Of a stretch of 64,000 nucleotides of DNA, positions 8,288 to 16,374 are shown piece after piece; within the stretch, counting starts at the first letter, position 1, and each line of letters opens with the position of its first letter. Under the pieces are notes generated by a model that was given only the letters and a program-made list of their open reading frames with translations, searched no databases and had not been told where the DNA came from. Source of the stretch: MGIIa-L3 sp11892u. GTDB taxonomy: Archaea; Thermoplasmatota; Poseidoniia; Poseidoniales; Poseidoniaceae. The stretch is from positions 41,554 to 105,553 of the forward strand of contig CBFHXB010000005.1 in the NCBI GenBank assembly GCA_965659685.1, given 5' to 3'. The position numbers and the translations under genes were made by a program.

Positions 8288-9850
8288 ATGGAGGGTGCCA
8301 ACGGTGCAAGGCTTCGCGAACTCCGCGACCGCCGAAGCACCATCGAAAAGGGGGGTGGCGCCCGCAAACTCGAGGCCATCCGAGCCACCGGCCGAGGCAC
8401 GGCCCGAGAGCGCATCGCCATGCTCCTCGACGAGGGTTCGTTCATCGAACTCGACGCCTTCGTCACGCATCGCACCACCGACCACGGCATGCACCTTCAC
8501 CCCTCTGCGGGCGACGGTGTCGTGGCCGGTCACGGCACCATCGACGGTCGGCGCGTGTATTGCTTCGCCCAAGACTTCAGCGTGCACGGTGGCAGCATGG
8601 GCGAAATGCACGCCCTGAAGATCGCCAAAGTCGTCGAGATGGCCGAACGCGCCCGATCTCCTTTGGTGGGCATCTGGGACGGGGGAGGTCAACGCGCCCA
8701 AGACGGCATCGCCGCCCTCGGTGGAACGGGCGAATTGCTTGACCGCATGGTGCAATGCAGCGGGCGCATCCCAATGCTGAGCCTTGTGCTCGGCCCGGTG
8801 GTGGGAGTCAGCGCTTTGGCGGCCGCCTTGGCGGATTTCACCATCCTCGGTGAGGAGCACGGCCAGCTCTTCCTTTCGTCTCCCTTGGAAACACCAGAAG
8901 TCATGACGGGTGAGGTTGACGCGGCTGGGCTTGGCGGAGCCAACCTCCATGCCTCACGCAGTGGCGTGGCTTGCCTCATCGCCGACGACGAGGACGATGC
9001 GTGCGCCATCGCGGCAGACCTGCTGTCCTTCCTTCCTGACCACAACGACGCCGTGCCTCCTTTCGAGGAGACCGCCGACCCCTCTGACCGACGCACAGAA
9101 GACTTGGAAACCATCGTTCCGGACAACCCCAACAAGCCCTATGACATGGTCAAGGTCATCGAAACCATCGTGGACGATGCGCGATTTGTCCAACTCTTTG
9201 ATGCCTATGCAGAGAACATCATCATCGGCTTCGCGCGCCTTGGTGGACGCTCCGTCGGCGTCATCGCCAACCAACCTCAAGTCCTTGCAGGATGTTTGGA
9301 CATTGACGCTTCGATCAAGGCCGCACGCTTCATCCGGACTTGCGACGCCTTCAACGTCCCCTTGTTGACCGTGGAAGACGTCCCCGGGTTCCTCCCAGGC
9401 GTCGTCCAGGAATGGGGTGGCATCATCCGTCACGGGGCAAAGTTGCTCTACGCCTACGCCGAAGCGACCGTTCCGATGATGACCTTGGTGACGCGAAAGG
9501 CCTACGGCGGCGCGTACCTCGCGATGTCCTGCAAGCACTTGGCCAGCGACTACAACGTGGCGTGGCCCACGGCGGAATTGGCCGTCATGGGGGCCGAAGG
9601 TGCGGTGAACATCATCCATCGCAGGGAAATCGCGGCCGCCGAAGAGGACCAGAAGGAGACCGTGCGCCAGAACCTCATCGACGAGTACAAGGCCAAATTT
9701 GGAGACCCATACGTGGCGGCCCGAAACGGCTGGTTGGACGACGTCATCGAGCCGTCGGAATCCCGCTTGAGGCTCATCCGCGCCCTGAACGTGTTGGCTT
9801 CGAAACGCGAATGGACCCCGCCCAAAAAGCACGGCAACATTCCGCTTTGA
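8288..9850 (+). CDS. Acyl-CoA carboxylase carboxyltransferase subunit (propionyl/methylmalonyl-CoA type)
   Basis: Biotin-dependent carboxyltransferase of the crotonase fold that transfers CO2 from carboxybiotin to an acyl-CoA, most often propionyl-CoA or acetyl-CoA in archaea. The 520-residue product has the family length and both half-domains. The N-half has ATGRGTARERIAMLLDEGSF, HGGSMGEMHALKIAKV and DGGGQRAQDGIAAL. The C-half has NQPQVLAGCLDIDASIKAAR, VEDVPGFLPG and KAYGGAYLAMSCKHLASD, ending with the R-x(2)-I-x(2)-L region. Start choice is uncertain: a TTG at 8243 would overlap the gatD stop by four bases and add 15 residues, while the ATG at 8288 is used here. The biotin carboxylase and biotin carrier genes are not in the window, so the substrate cannot be fixed. 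Confidence 0.93.
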   Translation: MEGANGARLRELRDRRSTIEKGGGARKLEAIRATGRGTARERIAMLLDEGSFIELDAFVTHRTTDHGMHLHPSAGDGVVAGHGTIDGRRVYCFAQDFSVHGGSMGEMHALKIAKVVEMAERARSPLVGIWDGGGQRAQDGIAALGGTGELLDRMVQCSGRIPMLSLVLGPVVGVSALAAALADFTILGEEHGQLFLSSPLETPEVMTGEVDAAGLGGANLHASRSGVACLIADDEDDACAIAADLLSFLPDHNDAVPPFEETADPSDRRTEDLETIVPDNPNKPYDMVKVIETIVDDARFVQLFDAYAENIIIGFARLGGRSVGVIANQPQVLAGCLDIDASIKAARFIRTCDAFNVPLLTVEDVPGFLPGVVQEWGGIIRHGAKLLYAYAEATVPMMTLVTRKAYGGAYLAMSCKHLASDYNVAWPTAELAVMGAEGAVNIIHRREIAAAEEDQKETVRQNLIDEYKAKFGDPYVAARNGWLDDVIEPSESRLRLIRALNVLASKREWTPPKKHGNIPL

Positions 9851-12478
9851 TCAGTCCTTGGCGCGCCATGCGAGGAAGCCAAGGGCGGCCAAGACCACGG
9901 CACCTCCGACGAAGAGCACTGGCCCCACGCTCGATTCCATGTCGTCATCGACCGCAGCGGTGGCCATGTCCTCGACCTCAACGGGCAGCACGTAGACCAC
10001 CGGCGGCTCGGAGGAAGGGCGGAGTTCTTCAACGCGAAGCGTCATGCCGACCAGCGAAGACGGCAACTCCCAGACGCTGTCGCAAGTGACCGACCACAAG
10101 GGCACGCCGCGGTCGTCCAATAGCGCTGGCCCGCATGAGGGGGACCCCGTCTGGGTGAGCGAATCACCGTTGTTGTCCAGCATGACACCGGTAAAGGAAG
10201 CGTTGCTCAATGCATCACGGTCCTCCACCGTCCAGCGCACTTCGATTTGATCACCGGCAAGAGGACGGACCCAATCGAGGCGGATGCTGCCCGAATCTTC
10301 CACGGGCTCAACGGTGATGGACACGTTCAGGTCGAGGGTTTCGTCGGGGAACACGAACCGGAGCACGGCATCCACTTGGCCGTTCGCATGCTGCAGCGGA
10401 CGGACCTGGAGGGTCAGGTCCGCGACGTCCAACACCGCCAGCGCTTGGGGCGGTTCGACGACGCTGACCGTCGGGAGGTCCCCGTCGGCATCCCACGCCA
10501 AGGGCGCGAGATCGATGTCCACGATCGTGTCTTCAGCCAAGACGACAAGAAGTTCGGTTTGGTTCAGCCGTGGCGCATCGTTGACCGGCTTGACCACGAC
10601 CGTCACGTTCACCTGAACCGCGTCGGTAAAGCCGTCGCTGACGAGCAGAGAAACGACCACCGAACCGGAGGCATTGGCCAGGGGAACCACGCTCAAGTTG
10701 GAACCCATCACGGCCGCCCGTACCGGTCCAACGTCGGTCCACATGCCGCCGTCCACGGTGACCTGAAGCGGCATGCCTTCAGGATCCACAACGTAATCGC
10801 CAACGGCCAAGGTTTGCTGTGCCCCGTCTTCGTCAAAAACCAGCGTTGGAGGAACGCCGATGACCTCGACCGGGTTGTCCACGTCACCCATCCGAACCTG
10901 AACCGACACCTGAAGGGGCGAAGTTTCACCCGGAGCAGAGAGGCTTACGTTGAGCAAAGCGCCACCGAGCCAATCCACGTCCGATGCGTCACGGAGTTCC
11001 ACGCTGGATGCTCCCGGAAGGAGGAGGGCTTCGAAGCGGCTGGCGTTCGCGCCCTCAAGTTGAACCGACGTAAACCGGACCTCGAGGCCGTCGGGATCAA
11101 CGGCCAAAGCATCCGCTTGGAGGACCGCTGCGCCACCCTGCGGCACGATCACCGCCGGAACTGGAGTCAACGGCTCGAGAGGGCCGTTCCCTCGGTACAG
11201 GGACAAGGTGCGGGTCACGGGAGCACCGTCGATGCTGACCCGCACGCTGGCGTTGAACGGTCCTGGCTGCAGGGTGTTCGCGTCCAAATCGCACGAAAAC
11301 CAACCCGTCTGGTTCACGGTTCCCGTGAAGGTGGTGGTCGCATCGTCAAACCAGCAAAGCGCCTCAGCAACCCGGGCATCAGCGTGCCAGTCGCTGCCGT
11401 CCCACAGGCCGACTTGGCCTCGGAATTCGAGGGTACCGCTCACGTCGGATCCGTTGTCGTTCGTGGGAGAGGTCAAGTTGACCCGAAGAAGTTCTGCGGC
11501 GGTCAAATCCTCGTCCAGGTACGCATCGGCGTCGCTGAGGACATGCGGGTCATTTGGTCGATTGAACGCCACCGAGAAGGCATCGTGGTCCCCTCGGGTC
11601 GTCAAATCAAGGAGGGAAACAACGTGGGTTGCTGCCATTGCATGTTGCTCTTCTTGGGTGAGGGTCGGCGTCCCGTCGCTGCCGGAGAACAGGCCCGTGC
11701 TGTCTTGCCACTGATGGTGGTTGGCCCCTCGAAGGGTCATGACGTGAAGGCCGAGGTCCATGCCAACGTTCAGCAGGGGCAGGACGTTCGATTCAACGGG
11801 GGCGACCTCGTCAACCGACCCGGTGATGAGCAGCCCAACGGCAGGCTCGTCGAAGACCAAGCCAAGGGCATCCTCACTGACTTCACCGTCCTCGAGGTGG
11901 ACGCCGTCGTCGTGAAGACCAAGGCCGAACACGGAGGAGGGGGCCATCAGGTTTTGACCTGTCCCTGTCCATTGACCCGCCACCTTGAGGGCAGCAGCAG
12001 CGCCTTGTCCATGACCTCCGATGGCCCAATCGTCGGTCATGCTGTCCAAGGCACCAGGGACACTTCCGTCTCCTTCGTTGACGTCATAGATGCGCTCAAG
12101 GACCCACGCCACAGGCAGCGGAGATTGTGGGATCCTGTCCATCACACCCACGACATAGCCACGAGCCACCAAAGCAGTGGAGAACAACTCGTAATCTCCG
12201 CTGCCCTCTCCATCGGTGGGGATGAACACCACCACAGGAAATGGACCGTTGCCGGCCATTTGCGTTTTCACGCCTTCCTCGAGGGCTGGATAGTGCAACT
12301 GGACCTCAAGGCCCGCTTGTAGGGACAGCTCCACCGTTCCGACGGGGTAGTCGGTGCCGGTGTGAGGTACAGCCTCGTAGTCCTTGGCAGGAGGCAGGGC
12401 ATGCGCAACCGGGCCGAGCATGAGCAGGCCCAGCACAGCGACCGTCAACCAAGCCCGCATGGTCCGTTTGTCGGGCAT
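9851..12478 (-). CDS. Membrane-anchored surface protein with a degenerate alpha/beta-hydrolase domain and Ig/cadherin-like repeats
   Basis: The 875-residue product has a signal peptide (about residues 7-27). Residues 45-300 look like a chlorophyllase/PAF-acetylhydrolase type alpha/beta-hydrolase (strand FPVVVFIPTDGEGSG, then GYVVGVMDR). The nucleophile elbow, normally G-x-S-x-G, reads GGHGQG at 154-159, so the serine position is Gly157. A His-containing motif like the catalytic one (GANHHQW, about 270) is retained. Residues 340-840 hold beta-sandwich repeats resembling cadherin-like domains (VNDAPRLN, VDPEGMPLQVTVDGG). A single C-terminal helix (VGPVLFVGGAVVLAALGFLAW) and a short basic tail anchor the protein outside the membrane. 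The frame is open upstream, but the ATG at 12478 gives the proper signal peptide. It probably follows the aroE-like gene in one transcript. Ligand binding without hydrolysis is inferred. Confidence 0.82.
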   Translation of the reverse strand: MPDKRTMRAWLTVAVLGLLMLGPVAHALPPAKDYEAVPHTGTDYPVGTVELSLQAGLEVQLHYPALEEGVKTQMAGNGPFPVVVFIPTDGEGSGDYELFSTALVARGYVVGVMDRIPQSPLPVAWVLERIYDVNEGDGSVPGALDSMTDDWAIGGHGQGAAAALKVAGQWTGTGQNLMAPSSVFGLGLHDDGVHLEDGEVSEDALGLVFDEPAVGLLITGSVDEVAPVESNVLPLLNVGMDLGLHVMTLRGANHHQWQDSTGLFSGSDGTPTLTQEEQHAMAATHVVSLLDLTTRGDHDAFSVAFNRPNDPHVLSDADAYLDEDLTAAELLRVNLTSPTNDNGSDVSGTLEFRGQVGLWDGSDWHADARVAEALCWFDDATTTFTGTVNQTGWFSCDLDANTLQPGPFNASVRVSIDGAPVTRTLSLYRGNGPLEPLTPVPAVIVPQGGAAVLQADALAVDPDGLEVRFTSVQLEGANASRFEALLLPGASSVELRDASDVDWLGGALLNVSLSAPGETSPLQVSVQVRMGDVDNPVEVIGVPPTLVFDEDGAQQTLAVGDYVVDPEGMPLQVTVDGGMWTDVGPVRAAVMGSNLSVVPLANASGSVVVSLLVSDGFTDAVQVNVTVVVKPVNDAPRLNQTELLVVLAEDTIVDIDLAPLAWDADGDLPTVSVVEPPQALAVLDVADLTLQVRPLQHANGQVDAVLRFVFPDETLDLNVSITVEPVEDSGSIRLDWVRPLAGDQIEVRWTVEDRDALSNASFTGVMLDNNGDSLTQTGSPSCGPALLDDRGVPLWSVTCDSVWELPSSLVGMTLRVEELRPSSEPPVVYVLPVEVEDMATAAVDDDMESSVGPVLFVGGAVVLAALGFLAWRAKD

Positions 12479-12512
12479 GCTGATGTTGAATCTTGGCCCG
12501 GTCTGCATCGCC

Positions 12513-13403
12513 TCACGCTGCATTGAGGTCCGCTTCAACCGCCAAGAGATCCTCCATGAGGTCCACCTCACTTGGAAGCACAGCGGCAAGCTCAGGCGCC
12601 CAAAGCGAGCGCCATGCGGCGAGGTGTTGTGCGACCAGCATCCACCGTCCGTCGAGCACGTCAGCGTTCACCGAACCGTGATGCTTGAGGGAAGCGCCTT
12701 GGTACACGGGATCGAGGTGAACCTTTGCACCGAGGTCAACACCCTCCCCGTCAAAATCGATGCCGAGGTCAGCGGGCCCATCTTGATCGGCCAAAGAAGT
12801 GGCGTCTGGCCAAGGCTCCAAGCGACGGCGCCCCTCGATCACGTCCACGCGACCGCCGGCTTGGATCCATGCATGCGCCGTTGAGCGCGCTGCGCCCCCG
12901 CCGCCACGGAGCCGAAGGATCGCACCCTCCTCTGCCGGATGACCTGCCAACCGAGCCACGGCTAAAACGCCCGAACCGTCGGTCCCGGCAGTACGGACGC
13001 CCTCCTCATCGAGAAGAAGGGCGTTGACCGCGCGCAATGCTTGCGCGCCGTCCGTGCATTCCCACGCGCCGACCTGATGTTTGAGCGGCGACGTCAAACT
13101 GAGCCAACGGCCCTGTCCGGCCAGAAACCTCAGCGGGATGCGCTCAACCTGTTTCGGTGCCGCTTTGAGGCGCTGGGCAACGGCCGCATGAAGCCCACCG
13201 ACCGGGGCCGCATCCGCAAGGCCATCGAACTGCTGCAACGCCTCCGCTGGCGTGCTCGCGTCGATCCGGATGGCTCGCGTGTCGTCCAAACGGAGGCCCT
13301 CGACGCCCGCTTCCTCAAGCCGAGCGACGGTGAGGAGCGCGAGCACAGGAGAGAGGGACCGATCGACTGGACGACCCGCGACCGCATGCACAAGGAGGGC
13401 CAC
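12513..13403 (-). CDS. aroE: Divergent shikimate dehydrogenase
   Basis: Probably reduces 3-dehydroshikimate to shikimate with NADPH in aromatic amino acid synthesis. The 296-residue product starts with GTG. Residues matching the AroE active site are Ser16 and Ser18 in GRPVDRSLSP, Lys108 in SLTSPLKHQ (family NVTxPxK) and Asp142 in GTDGSG (family NTDxxG). The nucleotide-binding glycine motif RGGGGAAR is at 166-173. A C-terminal glutamine sits in DGRWMLVAQHLA. The surrounding sequence is strongly divergent and rich in Ala and Arg, so a related dehydrogenase with another substrate is possible. The gene is divergent from the small membrane protein at 13490 and lies just upstream of the hydrolase-like surface protein. 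Confidence 0.72.
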   Translation of the reverse strand: MALLVHAVAGRPVDRSLSPVLALLTVARLEEAGVEGLRLDDTRAIRIDASTPAEALQQFDGLADAAPVGGLHAAVAQRLKAAPKQVERIPLRFLAGQGRWLSLTSPLKHQVGAWECTDGAQALRAVNALLLDEEGVRTAGTDGSGVLAVARLAGHPAEEGAILRLRGGGGAARSTAHAWIQAGGRVDVIEGRRRLEPWPDATSLADQDGPADLGIDFDGEGVDLGAKVHLDPVYQGASLKHHGSVNADVLDGRWMLVAQHLAAWRSLWAPELAAVLPSEVDLMEDLLAVEADLNAA

Positions 13404-13489
13404 GTTTCCCCCACCACGTGGACCGGCTTGAGGCTGTGGGCGACGGGTATCGGCAAATCATTCAAAGCAGACCTGCTGAATTTCATGTC

Positions 13490-13891
13490 ATGCACCCCGT
13501 AGCGGCGAGCACCCACAAGGCCCGAAACGAAGGCTCTGGCCTGTTTGGTTTCTTGACCGCCCTTGTGACGCTCTACTACACTTCGGTGATGATGGGCAAC
13601 TTCGAAACTGCACTCGGCGTGTACGTTGGCCCCAGCATGGCGGTCATTCTGGTCACAATTTTCGCCTTGTTCTACCAACAACGCCGCAGCGTGAAGGAAT
13701 TTGAGCAGGGTGGAAACTACACCACGCTGGAACAAACCGTGACCATGCTGACCCCCGAGGGGCAGCGCGTCGAGATCCCAACGGAAGACGGCGAAGGCCG
13801 GTTCAACGTCCGTTCCATGCTCTTTGTGTACCTCATCTACGCCGTGTTGATGGGCTCGACCGAAATCTTGGGACTTGGACTCCTCGGCTGA
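13490..13891 (+). CDS. Small membrane protein
   Basis: A 133-residue product from the ATG at 13490; the frame continues upstream to a GTG at 13418, but that part overlaps the divergent promoter. Three hydrophobic helices are visible: FGFLTALVTLYYTSVMM, YVGPSMAVILVTIFALFY and MLFVYLIYAVLMGSTEILGLGLLG. A charged loop rich in Glu and Thr lies between helices 2 and 3. No family is recognised. It is the first of four same-strand genes (two small membrane proteins, NfeD-like, flotillin) with short gaps, so a shared membrane-domain role is possible but unproven. Confidence 0.72.
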   Translation: MHPVAASTHKARNEGSGLFGFLTALVTLYYTSVMMGNFETALGVYVGPSMAVILVTIFALFYQQRRSVKEFEQGGNYTTLEQTVTMLTPEGQRVEIPTEDGEGRFNVRSMLFVYLIYAVLMGSTEILGLGLLG

Positions 13892-13900
13892 GGGGCGCAC

Positions 13901-14155
13901 ATGCCCTCGGACAGCCCAGCATGGCAGGCGCTGGCCAGGCAACAAGAGATGGCCGAACTTGCACCCTTGTACGCTGTTTTGCGTCGAGGCATCCTTCCAA
14001 TGGCCCTTGTGGTCATCGGGATGACCACATGGTCGCTCGGGGCTCCCGATTGGGTCATCGGCGTGACCGTAGGGGGATCACTTGGACCCCTCTTCGCCTT
14101 GGAGCGATACCTCTTCGTCCGTTGGGTTCTCAAGCAACGTGAGCGGGAATCTTGA
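13901..14155 (+). CDS. Small membrane protein with two helices
   Basis: An 84-residue product whose ATG follows a Shine-Dalgarno-like GAGGGG by about seven bases and lies nine bases after the previous stop. An N-terminal amphipathic stretch (ALARQQEMAELAPLYAVLRRG) precedes two hydrophobic helices (LPMALVVIGMTTWSLG and VIGVTVGGSLGPLFALERYLF), and the tail is basic. No family is recognised. It sits between another small membrane protein and the NfeD-like gene. Confidence 0.68.
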   Translation: MPSDSPAWQALARQQEMAELAPLYAVLRRGILPMALVVIGMTTWSLGAPDWVIGVTVGGSLGPLFALERYLFVRWVLKQRERES

Positions 14156-14180
14156 AGTCACGTGGGGGTGAAGGCCGGCC

Positions 14181-14795
14181 ATGGAGATTAGTGTACCGTC
14201 CTTTCTCGACTTCCTTGGCCTTGGTTCCATCAGTGGGATCGACATCCTCTTTGCGAGCATGGCCCTTATCGGCACCGGGCTCTTTGTGCTGTACTTCATC
14301 CTCCTCATCATCGGCGGCTTTGCCGATGGGGTGCTTGAAGGAGCCTTCAACATCGACATCGACATGGATGCGGGCTTTGCGTTTGAATTGCTGACGCTGC
14401 AAGGTATCCTTTCCTTCATCATGATGTTCGGAATTTTTGGATTGGCGGTCAACCAAGCCAACGACAACACGCTCATGGCGATCGGTGCGGGCACCGCCGC
14501 CGGTTTGGTGTCGATGTACATCATGGGCAAGGTCTACCATTTGTTCCGAGGGCTTGAATCGGAAGGAAACGTGGACCATGACAACGCCATTGGAGCCCGA
14601 GGCGAGGTCTACATGAACATCCCAGCAAACGGAACCGGGCAAGTCCAAGTGACCTACCAAAATGCACTCCGCACCATGTCCGCTCGCAGCAAGGACGACG
14701 CTCAAGCCCTTCCTTCGGGCACCCTCGTTCGCGTGATGGACCATGTTGGACCCATGCTCATCGTTGAGCCAATCGACTTCAACGACGAGGAATGA
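14181..14795 (+). CDS. NfeD-like membrane protein
   Basis: A 204-residue product with three or four N-terminal hydrophobic segments (about residues 20-50, 70-90 and 95-115). A C-terminal soluble beta domain follows from about 130 (IGARGEVYMNIPANGTGQVQVTY, then LPSGTLVRVMDHVGPMLIVEPI). This matches the OB-fold NfeD domain found in proteins encoded next to flotillin/stomatin genes. Immediate linkage to a flotillin gene 51 bases downstream supports the call. The family is thought to work with SPFH proteins in ordered membrane domains; no protease domain is fused here, so it is the short NfeD form. Confidence 0.85.
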   Translation: MEISVPSFLDFLGLGSISGIDILFASMALIGTGLFVLYFILLIIGGFADGVLEGAFNIDIDMDAGFAFELLTLQGILSFIMMFGIFGLAVNQANDNTLMAIGAGTAAGLVSMYIMGKVYHLFRGLESEGNVDHDNAIGARGEVYMNIPANGTGQVQVTYQNALRTMSARSKDDAQALPSGTLVRVMDHVGPMLIVEPIDFNDEE

Positions 14796-14821
14796 ACACC
14801 GGACTCATCAGGAGTCAAGGT

Positions 14822-14828
14822 GATATAG
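14822..14828 (+). promoter_or_regulatory. TATA-like box for the flotillin gene
   Basis: GATATAG lies about 22 bases upstream of the ATG at 14847 in the gap after the NfeD-like gene. At the usual archaeal spacing, transcription would begin at or very near the start codon, giving a leaderless mRNA in addition to any read-through from the genes upstream. Confidence 0.4.
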
Positions 14829-14846
14829 CCCCCCAATGCTCCAACA

Positions 14847-16286
14847 ATGAGCATCATGACCGACCACACGGCTGATTCCGGTTCCAACGTCGCAGCCGCC
14901 CTTGGCACCTTGGGCGTCTTTCTCCTGATTGCAGCAGTGGCGGGTGTCGTTATCCTGTACGCCTTCCGGTACAAGATCGCACCGTCGGACAAGATCCTCG
15001 TCATCTACGGTTCAGGTCCTGGACTCAAGGGCAAGACCGCGGACACCGTGCACGGTGGTGGCCGTTTGGTCATCCCCCTCATCCAACACTACGCCTACCT
15101 AGACCTCAAGCCGTTGACGATCATCATCGACCTGCGCCACGCCTTGTCGATGCAAAACATCCGCATCAACGTCCCTTCGACCTTCACCATCGGTGTGTCC
15201 ACCGAGCCACAAATCATGACCAACGCCGCAGAGCGTTTGCTTGGGCTGACCCCGCAAGCCATTGAAGACATGGCCAAGGAGATCATCTTCGGTCAGCTCC
15301 GTTTGACGGTGGCTTCCCTTACCATTGAGCAGATCAACCAGGACCGCGAAGCCTTCCTTTCCCTCGTGTCCAAGAACGTGGACGCTGAGCTCCACAAGAT
15401 CGGTCTCTACCTCATCAACGTGAACATCACGGACATCACCGACGAGTCGAACTACATCGAAAACATTGGTCGCAAGGCAGCGGCTGAGGCGAACAACAAG
15501 GCGCTCATCGACGTGGCCAACTCGGACCGCGAGGGTGCCATCGGTGTGGCGGCCGCCAACCGTGACCGCCAGATTGAGGTTGCTCGAAACGAAGCGGCCT
15601 CTGCCAAGGGTCAGAAGCAAGCCGAAGCCGACCGACGTGTGTTCATTCAGCAACAGGAAGCAGAAGCCGTCGAGGGTGAAAACGTCGCCCGTGCGGACAT
15701 CGCTCGCACCAACGCCGACCTCGCCGAGCGCGAAGCAGAAGCATTGCAGCGTTCTGAAGTCGCCCGTCGACAAGCCCAGGCTGAAATCGAGCGTGCCCAG
15801 TACACCCTCGAGTCCGAGCGCCTGCGTGCCGAGGAAATCGCCCGTGAGGAAGTCGCCAAGTCTCAGATCGAGATTGCGGCCGAAGCAGAAGCAGAACGCC
15901 AGCGCCGCATCGCCCGTGGTGAAGCGGACGCGACCCTCGCTCGCTTCCAAGCAGAAGCAGAAGGTGTTCAAGCCGTGCTCGAGGCGAAAGCCGCGGGTTA
16001 CCGCAACCTCGTCGAGAGCGCGGGCGGCGACGCCCGTGCTGCCGCCACGCTCCTCATGGTCGAGAAGATGGAAGCCATCGTTGCGAAGCAGGTCGAGGCC
16101 ATCTCCAACCTCACCATCGACAAGATCACCGTGTGGGATTCCGGTGGCAACGGCGGCGGCGAAGGATCGAGCACCTCGAACTTCGTGTCGAGCCTCATCA
16201 AGAGCCTCCCGCCGGTCCACGACGTGGCCGCGATGGCCGGTGTGGAATTGCCCGACTACCTCGGTTCCATCGAGAACGAAGATTGA
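14847..16286 (+). CDS. Flotillin/SPFH-domain protein
   Basis: A 479-residue membrane scaffold protein. One N-terminal helix (about residues 18-42, ALGTLGVFLLIAAVAGVVIL) is followed by an SPFH/band-7 domain (about 45-220, with VHGGGRLVIPLIQ and GLYLINVNITDITDES). A long Ala/Glu/Arg-rich coiled coil spans about 205-390 with repeated AEAE and EAEALQRSE heptads. A short tail carries a Gly/Ser-rich linker (GGNGGGEGSS). Flotillins oligomerise and organise membrane microdomains. The NfeD-like gene immediately upstream is the usual partner. The start at 14847 fits the short distance to the TATA-like box, and a hairpin follows the stop. Confidence 0.94.
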   Translation: MSIMTDHTADSGSNVAAALGTLGVFLLIAAVAGVVILYAFRYKIAPSDKILVIYGSGPGLKGKTADTVHGGGRLVIPLIQHYAYLDLKPLTIIIDLRHALSMQNIRINVPSTFTIGVSTEPQIMTNAAERLLGLTPQAIEDMAKEIIFGQLRLTVASLTIEQINQDREAFLSLVSKNVDAELHKIGLYLINVNITDITDESNYIENIGRKAAAEANNKALIDVANSDREGAIGVAAANRDRQIEVARNEAASAKGQKQAEADRRVFIQQQEAEAVEGENVARADIARTNADLAEREAEALQRSEVARRQAQAEIERAQYTLESERLRAEEIAREEVAKSQIEIAAEAEAERQRRIARGEADATLARFQAEAEGVQAVLEAKAAGYRNLVESAGGDARAAATLLMVEKMEAIVAKQVEAISNLTIDKITVWDSGGNGGGEGSSTSNFVSSLIKSLPPVHDVAAMAGVELPDYLGSIENED

Positions 16287-16295
16287 ACGGCGTTT

Positions 16296-16325
16296 TCCAG
16301 CCCCCCTGCAGAACGCAGGGCTGGA
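16296..16325 (+). terminator. Hairpin downstream of the flotillin gene
   Basis: CCCTGC (16304-16309) pairs with GCAGGG (16315-16320), extended outward by TCCAG (16296-16300) with CTGGA (16321-16325) around a three-C bulge. It begins ten bases after the stop codon. No T tract follows, so it could equally be an RNA-stability element. Confidence 0.4.
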
Positions 16326-16374
16326 CCCCTGCAGAGCGGCGCATTGATAGCCCGCCATGGGGGGTTCGACGCTC

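Noticed and set aside
10247..12322. A 691-codon plus-strand open frame
   Set aside because: Antisense to the hydrolase-like surface gene, which has a signal peptide, recognisable domains and an anchor; the plus frame has none.
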